From JANWHQ01 sp963775275 (lineage in GTDB: Bacteria > Pseudomonadota > Alphaproteobacteria > Caulobacterales > Caulobacteraceae), in the NCBI GenBank assembly GCA_963775275.1, contig CAVZII010000006.1, forward strand, positions 49,076 through 113,075: 64,000 nucleotides of DNA, in the 5' to 3' direction. The notes under the pieces are model-generated. The model searched no databases. It was not told where the DNA came from and saw only the letters and a program-made list of their open reading frames with translations. The translations under genes were made by a program, and so were the position numbers. Below are positions 7,919 through 16,775 of the stretch, in pieces. The first letter of the stretch is position 1. Every line of letters begins with the position of its first letter.

Positions 7919-8976
7919 GCCGGCCCGTTCCGCGCGCCTGCGTGCTGGGCTGCGAGGGGCCGCGCCTCGGCGCCGAGGAGCGTGCGGCCTTCCGCGACCT
8001 GCGGCCTTGGGGCTTCATCCTGTTCGCGCGCAATGTGGAAAGCCGCGAGCAGTGCCGCGCCCTGACCGACGCCCTGCGCGAGGCGGTCGAGGACGAGGAC
8101 GCCCTGGTGTTCGTGGACCAGGAAGGCGGACGGGTGCAGCGGCTGAAGCCGCCCCTGGCGGCCCGCCGCCCGCCCGCCGCGCGATTTGGCGAGCTCTATG
8201 CCCACGACCCCGCCACGGCGCTTGAGGCGGCCTTCCTGAGCCACCGGCTGATCGCCGCGGAGCTTTCGGCCGCAGGCGTGGACGCCGACTGCGCTCCCTG
8301 CCTCGACCTGCGCCATCCAGAGGGTCACGGCGTCATCGGCGATCGGTCGTTCGGCGAGGACGAGTCGGCCGTCGCCGCGCTCGGCAGGGCGGCGGTGGAC
8401 GGGCTGACGGCCGGCGGCGTCGCGCCGGTGGTCAAGCACATCCCGGGACACGGGCGCGCGGCGGCCGACAGCCATGAGCAGACGCCGCAGGTGGAGACGC
8501 CGCTGGGCGTGCTCGAGGCGACCGACTTCGAACCCTTCCGGGCGCTGGCCGACGCGCCCATGGCGATGACCGCGCACGTGACCTTCGCCGCCGTGGACCC
8601 GCAGGCCTGCGTGACCAACTCGCACCGGGCCATCGGGACGGTGATCCGGGGGCTGATCGGGTTCGACGGCCTTCTGCTGTCGGACGACCTTTCGATGAAG
8701 GCGCTGGGCGGGGGCCTCGGCGAGCGGGCGCGCCGCGCGATCGCGGCCGGTTGCGACGTGGTGCTGCACGGCAATGGGGCCCTCGTCGGCGAGCCGGTGC
8801 GCGACCTTCGCGCGGAGACGACGGCCGTGGCCGAAGCCTGCCCGGAGCTCTGCGGGCGGGCGGGCGAGCGGGCCGAAGCCGCCCGCGAGGCGGCGCGCGG
8901 GCGCCAGCCGTTCGACGCCGGGGCCGCCGAGGCGCGGCTCCAGGAGCTCGGACTCGGCGGGAGGGTGATGGCGTGA
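7915..8976 (+). CDS. nagZ: Beta-N-acetylhexosaminidase NagZ
   Basis: A 353-residue GH3 glycosidase that removes GlcNAc from anhydro-muropeptides during cytoplasmic cell-wall recycling. The NagZ signature KHIPGHGRAAADSH (about residues 174-187) contains the His/Asp acid-base dyad loop. The nucleophile Asp is in LLLSDDLSMKAL. The N-terminus GPRLGAEERAAFRDLRPWGF matches the family barrel start. It begins with GTG overlapping the SPOR stop (GTGA) and ends with the same overlap into scpA, placing it inside a tightly coupled operon. Confidence 0.94.
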   Translation: MSRPVPRACVLGCEGPRLGAEERAAFRDLRPWGFILFARNVESREQCRALTDALREAVEDEDALVFVDQEGGRVQRLKPPLAARRPPAARFGELYAHDPATALEAAFLSHRLIAAELSAAGVDADCAPCLDLRHPEGHGVIGDRSFGEDESAVAALGRAAVDGLTAGGVAPVVKHIPGHGRAAADSHEQTPQVETPLGVLEATDFEPFRALADAPMAMTAHVTFAAVDPQACVTNSHRAIGTVIRGLIGFDGLLLSDDLSMKALGGGLGERARRAIAAGCDVVLHGNGALVGEPVRDLRAETTAVAEACPELCGRAGERAEAAREAARGRQPFDAGAAEARLQELGLGGRVMA

Positions 8977-9779
8977 GCGCGACCGACCAGACCAGCCTCG
9001 ACTTCTCCGGCGCCGAGCTGGCGGCCGAGGAAGGCGAAGGCCTGATCATCGAGCTGGACGGCTGGGAAGGCCCGCTGCACGTGCTCCTGATGCTGGCCCG
9101 CCGCCAGAAGGTCGACCTGCTCAAGCTGTCGATCCTGCAACTCGCAGACCAGTACCTTGCCTTCATGCACGCCGCGCGGCGGCTCGACTTCACGCTTGCG
9201 GCCGACTACCTCGTCATGGCCGCCTGGCTGGCCTATCTGAAGTCCCGCCTGCTGCTCCCACGGCCCGAGCAGGGCTCCGACGAACCGGCGGCCCAGGACC
9301 TCGCCGCGGGCCTGGCCTTCCGGCTCGCCAAGCTGGACGCGATGAAGCGGGCGGTCGAGGCCCTGAAGTCCAGGCCCCAGCTCGGCCGCGACGTGTTCGT
9401 CCGGGGCGATCCCGAGGCGGTGCGGGTGATCCCGTCCACGCGCCTCGAGGGCGACCTCTACCAGCTGATGGGGGCCTATTCGGGCCAGATGAAGAAGCTC
9501 GCGGCGCGCCGCTACCAACCGCCCCGGCCGCACGCCTACGCCATCGACGACGCCCGCGACCGGCTGATCGGCCTGATGTCCGAGCTGAAGGCCTGGACGC
9601 CGCTCACCGGCATCGCGCCCTTCGGCCGCGGCGGCGACGGGCCCTCGCGCGCCTCCTACATCGCCTCGACCCTCTCGGCGGGGCTGGACCTGGTCAAGGA
9701 GGGCAAGCTGGAGGCCCGCCAGCTGGAGGCCTTCGCCGACATCTATCTGCGCGCGCGCAACCGTGAGGAGGCCGCATGA
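8973..9779 (+). CDS. scpA: Segregation and condensation protein A
   Basis: A 268-residue kleisin subunit that bridges the heads of SMC dimers. The N-terminal helical domain binding the SMC neck is seen as LDGWEGPLHVLLMLARRQKV with the following LLKLSILQLADQYLAFM. The middle is variable and the C-terminal winged helix ends LEARQLEAFADIYLRARN. The GTG start at 8973 overlaps the nagZ stop (GTGA). The ATG of scpB overlaps its own stop (ATGA). ScpA, ScpB and SMC act together in chromosome condensation. Confidence 0.94.
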   Translation: MSATDQTSLDFSGAELAAEEGEGLIIELDGWEGPLHVLLMLARRQKVDLLKLSILQLADQYLAFMHAARRLDFTLAADYLVMAAWLAYLKSRLLLPRPEQGSDEPAAQDLAAGLAFRLAKLDAMKRAVEALKSRPQLGRDVFVRGDPEAVRVIPSTRLEGDLYQLMGAYSGQMKKLAARRYQPPRPHAYAIDDARDRLIGLMSELKAWTPLTGIAPFGRGGDGPSRASYIASTLSAGLDLVKEGKLEARQLEAFADIYLRARNREEAA

Positions 9780-10417
9780 GCGCGGAGGCCGCAGAGCGCA
9801 TGGTCGAGGCCCTGCTGTTCGCCGCCGCCGGGCCGCTCGGCGAGGACGATCTGGCCCGCCGCCTGCCCGAAGGCGCGGACGTGGCGGCGGCGCTCGGGGC
9901 GCTCCAGGAACGCTACGCCGGGCGCGGCGTGGAGCTGGTCAGGGTCGCCGGGCGCTGGCGGTTCCAGACCGCCCCTGACCTCGAGCACCTGATGACCGAG
10001 GAGCGGGTCGAGCCCCGCCGGCTCTCCAAGGCGGCGCTGGAGACCCTGGCGATCATCGCCTACCACCAGCCGGTGACGCGGGCCGACATCGAGATGGTCC
10101 GCGGCGTCCAGGCCTCCAAGGGCACCCTCGACGTCCTGCTCGAGCTCGGCCTCGTGCGCATGCGCGGCCGGCGCCGCTCGCCCGGCCGGCCGATCACCTA
10201 CGGCACCACCGACGCCTTCCTCGAGCACTACGGCCTCGCGGGCCTGGGCGACCTGCCCGGCGCGGCCGAGATGAAGGCCGCCGGCCTGCTCGACCTGGAC
10301 CTGCCGCCCGACTTCGCTCCGCCCGACCCGACTCGCGCGGCCGAGGACGAGGATCCGCTGGAGCCGGACGAAGCGCCGGAGTTCCACCAGGACTTCCTCG
10401 GCGAGGGCGAGGGGTAG
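9776..10417 (+). CDS. scpB: Segregation and condensation protein B
   Basis: 213 residues with tandem winged-helix domains, the partner of the ScpA kleisin in the SMC complex. Recognisable motifs: MVEALLFAAAGPLGEDDLAR near the N-terminus and the highly conserved LETLAIIAYHQPVTRADIEM, then VRGVQASKGTLDVLLELGLV. The C-terminal tail (from about residue 170) is long and acidic, as in alpha-proteobacterial ScpB. The start overlaps scpA by 4 bases. It is followed after 122 bp by tatA on the same strand. Confidence 0.94.
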   Translation: MSAEAAERMVEALLFAAAGPLGEDDLARRLPEGADVAAALGALQERYAGRGVELVRVAGRWRFQTAPDLEHLMTEERVEPRRLSKAALETLAIIAYHQPVTRADIEMVRGVQASKGTLDVLLELGLVRMRGRRRSPGRPITYGTTDAFLEHYGLAGLGDLPGAAEMKAAGLLDLDLPPDFAPPDPTRAAEDEDPLEPDEAPEFHQDFLGEGEG

Positions 10418-10539
10418 CTCCTGCACGATGACGCCGCGCTGCGTTGGCGCTGGGGCATGCAATCGCCTATATCTGGGGGCGAGGTCGGCGACCGGATCGG
10501 CGCAAGGGCCCGCGAGGAGGAGTAGGACCGTTGTTGCCC

Positions 10540-10752
10540 ATGGGACTGAGCATCTGGCACGTTCTGATCATCGTGGTCGTGGTCGCCGTGCTGTTCGGCG
10601 GGCGCGGCAAGCTGTCGTCCATCATGGGCGACGCGGCCAAGGGCATCCGCGCCTTCAAGGACGGCCTGAAGGGCGAGGACGAGCTCGATCGCAACCGGGC
10701 CGCGGGCTCGCTCCCGCACCAGGAGCCCGAGAAGGACGAAGCCCGCCGCTGA
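10540..10752 (+). CDS. tatA: Sec-independent translocase subunit TatA
   Basis: 70 residues: one N-terminal transmembrane helix (WHVLIIVVVVAVLFGGRGKL), the FG hinge, then an amphipathic helix (IMGDAAKGIRAFKDGLKGED) and a charged tail. TatA oligomers form the passage for folded proteins carrying twin-arginine signals. I chose ATG 10540 (MGLSIW). A TTG at 10531 has better spacing to the strong GAGGAGGAG ribosome site and would add three residues. First gene of tatABC. Confidence 0.93.
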   Translation: MGLSIWHVLIIVVVVAVLFGGRGKLSSIMGDAAKGIRAFKDGLKGEDELDRNRAAGSLPHQEPEKDEARR

Positions 10753-10793
10753 GCGGCGACCATTGGACGCACGCTCGGATCTGAAGGCCCCCG

Positions 10794-11251
10794 ATGCTGC
10801 CTGAAGTCGGCGCCACGGAGCTGTTGGTCATCGCCGCCATCGCGCTGATCGTGGTGGGGCCCAAGGACCTGCCCGTGCTGATGCGCAAGGTCGGCCGATG
10901 GATCGCGCACATGCGCGGCATGGCCGCCGAGTTCCGCGCGAGCTTCGATGAGCTGGCGCGCCAGTCCGAGCTCGAGGAGCTGAGGCGAGAGGTCGATGCC
11001 CTGCGCCAGGCCGCCCACGGCCCGATCGAGACCGCCGTCGAGCACCACCTTGGCCTCGGCGACGTGAAGTCCGACATCGAGTCCGGCCTGGCCGATGCGC
11101 CGCCCGCCGACGCGGAGGCCGCCGCGGACATCGCGGCGGCGGCCGAGCTTCCGCCGGCCGCGCCGCCCCGGACCGACTCCGAGACCGCCCCCGAGGCCTT
11201 ACCCGACCCGGCCCCCCCTCCGCGCCGCCGGCGGCGGAGGCCAAGCCTTGA
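10794..11251 (+). CDS. tatB: Sec-independent translocase subunit TatB (one base missing near the 3' end)
   Basis: The N-terminal helix (MLPEVGATELLVIAAIALIV) and amphipathic segment are typical of TatB, which receives Tat signals with TatC. The frame as given runs on past tatC. At the run of seven C (11212-11218) one missing base would give the ending SAPPAAEAKP followed by TGA at 11249-11251. That TGA overlaps the TTG start of tatC, an arrangement expected for this operon. I therefore end the gene there and regard the homopolymer as an error or a very recent mutation that affects only the dispensable tail. Confidence 0.85.
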
Positions 11252-12118
11252 GCTACGCCGACAACGACGAGTCCGAGATCGAGGCCTCGCGCGCGCCCCT
11301 GATGGACCATCTGGTCGAGCTGCGCAGCCGTCTGATCGTCTGCGCGTTCGCGCTCCTCGTCGGCTTCGTCGGGTGCTTCCTCGTTTCCAAGCAGATCTAC
11401 CTGCTCCTGCTGCACCCCTTCACCATGGCCGCCGGCCTCATCGCCGAGCAGGCGAAGGGCAAGCACGGTCCGTTCGACCTGGTGGAGGTGGTGCTGGGCC
11501 TGCGCCAGGTGCCGGCCGCGCCGGAGGCGCTGAAGCTGGTGTTCACCGCGCCGCTCGAGTTCTTCTTCACCAAGATGAAGCTCGCCATGTTCGGGGCGGT
11601 GGTGCTGACCTTCCCGATCCTGGCCTGGCAGCTCTACCGGTTCGTCGCGCCGGGCCTCTATCGCCGCGAGCGCAAGGCCTTCCTGCCCTTCCTGATGGCC
11701 GCCCCGGTCCTGTTCTTCATGGGAGGGTCGCTGGTCTACTTCATCATGCTGCCGTTCGTGCTCTGGTTCTCGCTGAGCCAGCAGATCGCCAGCCCGCGAG
11801 ATCCAGGTCCAGCTCCTGCCCAAGGTGTCGGACTACCTGAACCTGGTCATGCAGCTGATGCTGGCCTTCGGCCTGTGCTTCCAGCTTCCGGTCGTGGTGA
11901 CCCTGGCGGGCCTGGCCGACCTCGTCCAGGCCGAGACCCTGGCCAAGGGCCGCCGCTACGCCTTCGTCGGCATCATCGTGGTCGCCGCCCTGGTGACGCC
12001 GCCGGACATGGTCAGCCCCTTCCTCCTCGCCGGGCCGATCTACCTGCTCTACGAGGTTTCGATCTGGTGCGTGCGCTTGATGGAGCGCGCCGCGCGCGCG
12101 AGGAGAGCCGCGAGCTGA
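11248..12118 (+). pseudogene. tatC: Sec-independent translocase subunit TatC, frameshifted
   Basis: TatC is the six-helix membrane receptor for twin-arginine signal peptides. The first part reads MDHLVELRSRLIVCAFALLV (the conserved HLxELRxR motif), TAPLEFFFTKMKLAMFGAVV and FVAPGLYRRERKAFLPFL (FxxPGLxxxE). At about 11797 the frame shifts by one base. The second part (IQVQLLPKVSDYLNLVMQLM onward, then VTPPDMVSPFLLAGPIYLLY) completes the protein with its PD motif. All conserved blocks are present on both sides, so either two bases are missing in the GC repeat there or one has been added. Complete loss of Tat export would be unusual, so an error is more likely. TTG start overlaps the tatB stop. 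Confidence 0.88.
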
Positions 12119-12198
12119 CCACGACCTGAACTCGGAGCGCTTGGCGCCCTTTTCGACGCGCCTTAAGGGTGGCCCTCCCCTAAGAGCCCCCGCCCGCC

Positions 12199-13479
12199 AT
12201 GCACGACATCCGAGCCATCCGCGACGACCCGGACGCCTACGCCAGGGGCTGGTCCCGGCGCGGCGTCCCGGACGCCGCCGAGGTCGTGGGCGAGATCCTG
12301 CGCCTCGACGCCGAGCTGCGCGCCGCCCAGACCGCGCTCCAGGACGCCCAGGCCCGCCGCAACGAGGCCTCCAAGCTGATCGGCCAGGCCAAGGGCCGCA
12401 AGGACGAGGACGAGGCCCAGCGCCTGATGGGCGAGGTCGAGCAGCTCAAGGGCTTCATCGCCGGCCGCTTCGAGACCGAGGGCGCGCTCGGCAACGAGCT
12501 GAAGACCCTGCTTGCCGCGCTGCCGAACATCGCCGGCCCCGACGTGCCCGACGGCGAGGACGAGACCGACAACGTCGAGGTTCGCCGCTGGGGCGAGCCC
12601 TTCGCCGTCGCCGCGCCCAAGGACCACGTCGAGCTGGGCGAAGGCCTCGGCCTGATGGACTTCGAGGCCGCCTCGCGCATGTCGGGGGCGAGGTTCGTCG
12701 CGCTGAAGGCGGGCCTGGCCCGGCTCGAGCGCGCCATCGGCCAGTTCATGCTGGACCTGCAGACCGCCGAGCACGGCTACACCGAGATCTCCCCGCCCCT
12801 GCTCGTGCGCGACGAGGCGGTGTTCGGCACCGGCCAGCTGCCGAAGTTCGCCGAGGAGCTGTTCCGCACCACCGGCGAGCACTGGCTGATCCCCACCGCC
12901 GAGGTGTCGCTGACCAACATGGTCCGCGAGCAGATCCTCGCCGAGGAGGAGCTGCCGCTGCGCATGACCGCGCTGACGCCCTGCTTCCGCTCCGAGGCCG
13001 GCGCCTCGGGCAAGGACACCCGCGGCATGATCCGCCAGCACCAGTTCTACAAGGTCGAGCTGGTTTCCATCACCACGCCCGAGCAGTCCGAGGACGAGCA
13101 CGAGCGCATGGTCGAGTGCGCCGAAGCGGTGCTCAAGCGCCTGGAGCTGCCCTTCCGCACGGTCATGCTCTGCACCGGGGACATGGGCTTCACGGCGAGG
13201 AAGACCTTCGACCTGGAGGTCTGGCTGCCGTCCCAGGGGCGCTACCGCGAGATCAGCTCCTGCTCCAACTGCGGCGACTTCCAGGCCCGGCGCATGGACG
13301 CGCGCTTCCGCAAGGCCGGGGAGAAGGGCGCGCGCTTCGTCCACACCCTGAACGGCTCGGGCCTGGCGGTGGGGCGCACCCTGGTGGCGATCATGGAGAA
13401 CTACCAGGACGAGGCCGGCCGCATCGCCGTACCCCAGGCGCTGCATCCCTACATGCGCGGCCAGACCCAGATCGGCTGA
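12199..13479 (+). CDS. serS: Seryl-tRNA synthetase
   Basis: A 426-residue class II synthetase that charges tRNA-Ser (and tRNA-Sec where present). The N-terminal coiled-coil arm spans about residues 30-105 (EILRLDAELRAAQTALQDAQ region). Motif 2 is FRSEAGASGKDTRGMIRQHQ. Motif 3 is NGSGLAVGRTLVAIMENY. The serine-binding SSCSNCGDFQARR segment is intact. Length and start agree with the family. It follows tatC after 80 bp and precedes surE by 4 bp. Confidence 0.97.
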   Translation: MHDIRAIRDDPDAYARGWSRRGVPDAAEVVGEILRLDAELRAAQTALQDAQARRNEASKLIGQAKGRKDEDEAQRLMGEVEQLKGFIAGRFETEGALGNELKTLLAALPNIAGPDVPDGEDETDNVEVRRWGEPFAVAAPKDHVELGEGLGLMDFEAASRMSGARFVALKAGLARLERAIGQFMLDLQTAEHGYTEISPPLLVRDEAVFGTGQLPKFAEELFRTTGEHWLIPTAEVSLTNMVREQILAEEELPLRMTALTPCFRSEAGASGKDTRGMIRQHQFYKVELVSITTPEQSEDEHERMVECAEAVLKRLELPFRTVMLCTGDMGFTARKTFDLEVWLPSQGRYREISSCSNCGDFQARRMDARFRKAGEKGARFVHTLNGSGLAVGRTLVAIMENYQDEAGRIAVPQALHPYMRGQTQIG

Positions 13480-13483
13480 CCCC

Positions 13484-14269
13484 GTGCGCATCCTGGTGAC
13501 CAACGACGACGGGATCGCGGCCGAGGGCCTGCAGTGCCTGGAGCGCATCGCCCAGCGCCTGTCCGACGACGTCTGGGTCGCCGCGCCCGAGCTCGAGCAG
13601 TCCGGCGCGAGCCGGGCCATCACCTTCACCGCCCCCGTGCGGGTTCGCCGGATCTCGCCGCGCAGGTTCGCCGTCTCGGGCACGCCCACCGACTGCGTCA
13701 TCCTGGCGGTCAGCGACCTGGTCGAGGGCGCGCGGCCCGACCTCGTGCTCTCGGGCGTGAACCGCGGCGCCAACCTCGGCGAGGACATCTCCATGTCCGG
13801 CACGGTCGCCGGCGCACTCCAGGGCATGGCGCTCGGCATCCCCTCGATCGCCCTGTCGCAGGCGGCGGACTATTCGCTCGCCGAGCCGCGCGCCCGCTTC
13901 GAGACCGCCGAGGCCTTTGCGCCCGGCATCGTCCAGCGGCTGATCGAGGCGGGCTGGCCAAAGGGCGTGGTGATCAACCTCAACTTCCCCGACCGCGGCC
14001 CGGACGAGGACATCGAGGTGGAGGTCACCCGCCAGGGGTTCCGCGACATCTTCGCCCTGCACGCCGAGCGGCGCACCGACCTTCGCGGCCGGGACTACTA
14101 CTGGATGGGCTTCTCCGATCGCAAGGCGCCCGAGGCCCAGGGGAACGACCTGGCCGCCGTCGCGGCCGGGCGCATCTCGGTGACGCCGGTGCACATCGAC
14201 CTGACCCACATGCCCACGGTGCACGCGCTGAAGGGCGTGCTCGGCGGCGCCGCGCCCAAGGCGCTCTGA
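13484..14269 (+). CDS. surE: 5'/3'-nucleotidase SurE
   Basis: A 261-residue metal-dependent nucleotide and polyphosphate phosphatase linked with stationary-phase survival. It begins MRILVTNDDGIAAEGLQCLE, where the DD pair binds the metal. Further metal-site motifs are SGTPTDCVI and LSGVNRGANLGEDISMSGTV. Start is GTG at 13484, four bases after serS. It is followed by pcm 13 bp downstream, the common surE-pcm pairing. Confidence 0.96.
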   Translation: MRILVTNDDGIAAEGLQCLERIAQRLSDDVWVAAPELEQSGASRAITFTAPVRVRRISPRRFAVSGTPTDCVILAVSDLVEGARPDLVLSGVNRGANLGEDISMSGTVAGALQGMALGIPSIALSQAADYSLAEPRARFETAEAFAPGIVQRLIEAGWPKGVVINLNFPDRGPDEDIEVEVTRQGFRDIFALHAERRTDLRGRDYYWMGFSDRKAPEAQGNDLAAVAAGRISVTPVHIDLTHMPTVHALKGVLGGAAPKAL

Positions 14270-14282
14270 CAGGGGCGCGCGG

Positions 14283-14942
14283 ATGGCGGAAGAGCGCGAG
14301 ACCACGGCCGAGATGCGCAGGGCCAGGCTGATCCTGGCCCTGCGCTCGCAGGGCGTCTCGGACCCGGCGGTGCTGTCGGCGATCGAGCGCACGCCGCGCG
14401 AGATGTTCACGCCCGAGCTCTTCAAGGAGCGCGCATGGGACGACTCGGCCCTGCCGATCGCCTGCGGCCAGACCATCAGCCAGCCCTACATCGTGGGCCT
14501 GATGACCCAGTCGCTGCGCATCGAGCCGCGATCGCGGGTGCTCGAGGTCGGCACCGGCTCGGGCTACCAGACCACGGTGCTGGCCCGCATCGCCCGGCTG
14601 GTCTACACGATCGACCGGTACCGGACCTTGCTGAAGGAGGCGGAAGACCGTTTCAAGGCGCTCGGCCTGCTCAACGTCATCACCCGCTTCGGCGACGGAG
14701 CGGAAGGATGGCCCGAACAGGCGCCTTTCGACCGCATTCTGGTCACGGCGGCGGCGCCGGACGAGCCCAAGACCCTGTTAGCACAGCTGAAACCGTCGGG
14801 GGTGTTGGTGGCGCCTGTGGGCAAGGGGCCGGTGCAGAGCCTCAAGCGCTACACCTCGGATGGCAAGGGGGCCTTCAAGGCGGAGACGCTATGCGACGTG
14901 CGCTTCGTGCCTCTGCTCGAGGGGGTGGCGCGCGAACTTTGA
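14283..14942 (+). CDS. pcm: Protein-L-isoaspartate O-methyltransferase
   Basis: A 219-residue SAM-dependent repair enzyme that methylates isoaspartyl residues in aged proteins. Motif I reads RVLEVGTGSGYQTTVLARIA. The PIMT-specific segment DSALPIACGQTISQPYIVGL precedes it, and PSGVLVAPVGKG is also seen. Directly downstream of surE in the same transcript. A short C-terminal part follows motif III and is of normal length. Confidence 0.95.
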   Translation: MAEERETTAEMRRARLILALRSQGVSDPAVLSAIERTPREMFTPELFKERAWDDSALPIACGQTISQPYIVGLMTQSLRIEPRSRVLEVGTGSGYQTTVLARIARLVYTIDRYRTLLKEAEDRFKALGLLNVITRFGDGAEGWPEQAPFDRILVTAAAPDEPKTLLAQLKPSGVLVAPVGKGPVQSLKRYTSDGKGAFKAETLCDVRFVPLLEGVAREL

Positions 14943-15020
14943 GGTTGGCGGACGCCGCCGGTCTGGCCAAAGTCGGGCCCGCGTCGGCGGTGATTCCCGC
15001 AAGCTGAGAGCGGAGCGGCG

Positions 15021-16766
15021 ATGAAGCACTTCTGGACGACGGCGGCCGCGACCGCGCTCTGCGCCCTGGCGGCCGAAGCCTGGGCGTCGCCCGACTCCTC
15101 CCTCTTCGAGCTCGTCGCCGCCAAGCACCTGCGCGGCGTGCAGTCGGCGGCCCACAGCCGCTCCAGCCGCAGCCACGCCAGCGCCCGCAACTCCCGCAGC
15201 GCGCGCGCGCGACGCGCGCCGCCGAGCGCCATCAAGACCGAGGCCCGCAAGCCCATCAAGGTCGGGCGCGGCGACACCCTGATCGGCATCTCGCGCGACA
15301 GCGGCGTGCCCCAGGAGGTGCTGATCCGGCTCAACCACCTGCGCAAGCCCTACGTCCTGCGCCGCGGCCAGCTGCTCAAGCTGCCGGTGCGCCGCTACTA
15401 CGTGATCAAGGGCGGCGACACGCTCTATGGTCTGGCCGATCGCTTCGGCGTCCCCGCCTCCGACCTCGCCGCCCTCAACGACATGAAGGTCAGCGAGCCG
15501 ATCCTGTCGGGCCATCGGCTCTACCTGCCCGAAAGCGCCAAGGACTCCCAGGGAGGCCGGGCCGAGGAGGAAACCTCCGCGCCGTCCCGGGAGACCCGCA
15601 CCTATGTCGTGAAGCCCGGCGACACCCTTTCCGAGATCGCCGACAGCGTCGGGGTGGGCCTGTCCGAGCTCGCCGCGCTCAACAACATGAAGGCAAGCGA
15701 TCCGATCCGGGTCGGCCAGGCCCTCACCCTGCCCGGCGGCGCGCGCAGCGAAACGACCCGGCCCAGCTCCTATGTCGTGAAACCCGGCGACACCCTGTCC
15801 GAGATCGCCGACAGCGTCGGGGTCAGCGCGTCCGACCTCGCCGCCCTCAACGGCATGAAGGTCAGCGACCCCATCCGCATCGGCCAGGCCCTCACCCTGC
15901 CCGGCGGCGCGCGCAGCGAGACGACCCGGCCCAGCGCCTATGTCGTGCAGCCCGGCGACACCCTCTACGGCATCGCCGACCGCTTCGGGATCAGTGCGTC
16001 CGACATCGCCGCTGCGAACGGCATGAGGGTGAGCGACCCCATCCGCGTCGGCCAGCGTCTCGACCTGACAGGCGCTCCCAAGCCGCGGCCGGCCGCCCCG
16101 CCCGAGGCGGCGCCTGCGCCGATCCGGCCGCCGCCCTCGCCGCTCATGCGGCCCCAGCCCTACACGCCGCCGCCAGCCGAGACGGCTCCCTCGCCCTCGA
16201 CCGAGGCCCCGCCGGCCTCGTCCAACCAGGGCTTCGAGCTGACCCCTACCGCCCCGGCCCAGCCGCCGGCGCCCGCGCAGCCCGCCTATCGCCCGCCGCC
16301 GCCGCCCAGCCGCGGGCCGATCATCCAGACCAGCCCCGCGCCGTCGTCCTCCGACATCGTCACGGCCGGGCGCGGCAAGTTCGTCTGGCCCGCCGCCGGA
16401 AACATCGTCTCGGGCTTCGGGCCCAAGGCGGGCGGCCAGCGCAACGACGGCGTCGACATCGCCGGGACGCCTGGCGATCCGGTGCGCGCGGCCGCCGATG
16501 GCCAGGTCGCCTACGCGGGCAACCTCGCCGAGTACGGCAACCTCGTCCTGATCAAGCACGACGCCAACTGGGTCACCGCCTACGCCCACATGGGCCGGAT
16601 CCTGGTCAAGATCCGCGACCAGGTGGTCCAGGGCCAGCCGATCGGCGACATCGGCCAGTCCGGCTCGGCCGACCGGCCCGAGGTGCATTTCGAGATCCGC
16701 TACGCACCCTCGTCCAAGGACAAGGCCTCGCCGGTGGATCCGGCGCTGCTGCTGCCGCAGCGATAG
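15021..16766 (+). CDS. dipM: LysM/LytM cell-division factor DipM
   Basis: 581 residues. A signal peptide (about 1-22) is followed by five LysM modules (about 74-120, 126-171, 194-239, 250-295 and 306-350) that bind peptidoglycan. A P/A-rich linker (about 355-450) and a C-terminal LytM/M23 domain (about 452-575) complete the protein. In the LytM domain the first metal ligand His is replaced (NDGVDIAG instead of HxGxD) and the last motif is HFEIRY. It therefore looks catalytically degenerate, as expected for division-site amidase activators of the DipM/NlpD/EnvC type. Order after surE-pcm matches Caulobacter dipM. LysM modules 3-5 are a near-perfect DNA duplication. Confidence 0.88.
   Translation: MKHFWTTAAATALCALAAEAWASPDSSLFELVAAKHLRGVQSAAHSRSSRSHASARNSRSARARRAPPSAIKTEARKPIKVGRGDTLIGISRDSGVPQEVLIRLNHLRKPYVLRRGQLLKLPVRRYYVIKGGDTLYGLADRFGVPASDLAALNDMKVSEPILSGHRLYLPESAKDSQGGRAEEETSAPSRETRTYVVKPGDTLSEIADSVGVGLSELAALNNMKASDPIRVGQALTLPGGARSETTRPSSYVVKPGDTLSEIADSVGVSASDLAALNGMKVSDPIRIGQALTLPGGARSETTRPSAYVVQPGDTLYGIADRFGISASDIAAANGMRVSDPIRVGQRLDLTGAPKPRPAAPPEAAPAPIRPPPSPLMRPQPYTPPPAETAPSPSTEAPPASSNQGFELTPTAPAQPPAPAQPAYRPPPPPSRGPIIQTSPAPSSSDIVTAGRGKFVWPAAGNIVSGFGPKAGGQRNDGVDIAGTPGDPVRAAADGQVAYAGNLAEYGNLVLIKHDANWVTAYAHMGRILVKIRDQVVQGQPIGDIGQSGSADRPEVHFEIRYAPSSKDKASPVDPALLLPQR
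15601..16068 (+). repeat. 168-bp tandem repeat encoding LysM modules 3-5 of DipM
   Basis: The word CCTATGTCGTG recurs at 15601, 15769 and 15937, an exact period of 168 bp (56 codons). Units 1 and 2 are nearly identical at DNA level. Unit 3 has diverged more and is cut short after its LysM core. The in-frame period means that slippage or unequal crossing-over would change the number of LysM modules without breaking the gene. Confidence 0.85.
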
Positions 16767-16775
16767 GGCGAAGGA

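Noticed and set aside
10418..10539. Upstream extension of tatA (MALGHAIAYIWGRGRR...)
   Set aside because: No TatA has such an N-terminus, and the ribosome site lies just before the TTG/ATG at 10531/10540.
11252..11840. Continuation of the TatB frame over tatC
   Set aside because: The extension is R/P-rich without similarity and arises from one missing C in the run at 11212. The corrected frame ends at 11251 in the expected TTGA overlap.
15601..16068. Regular direct repeats that might suggest CRISPR
   Set aside because: The 168-bp period is in frame within dipM and encodes LysM modules. No short repeats with unique spacers and no cas genes.
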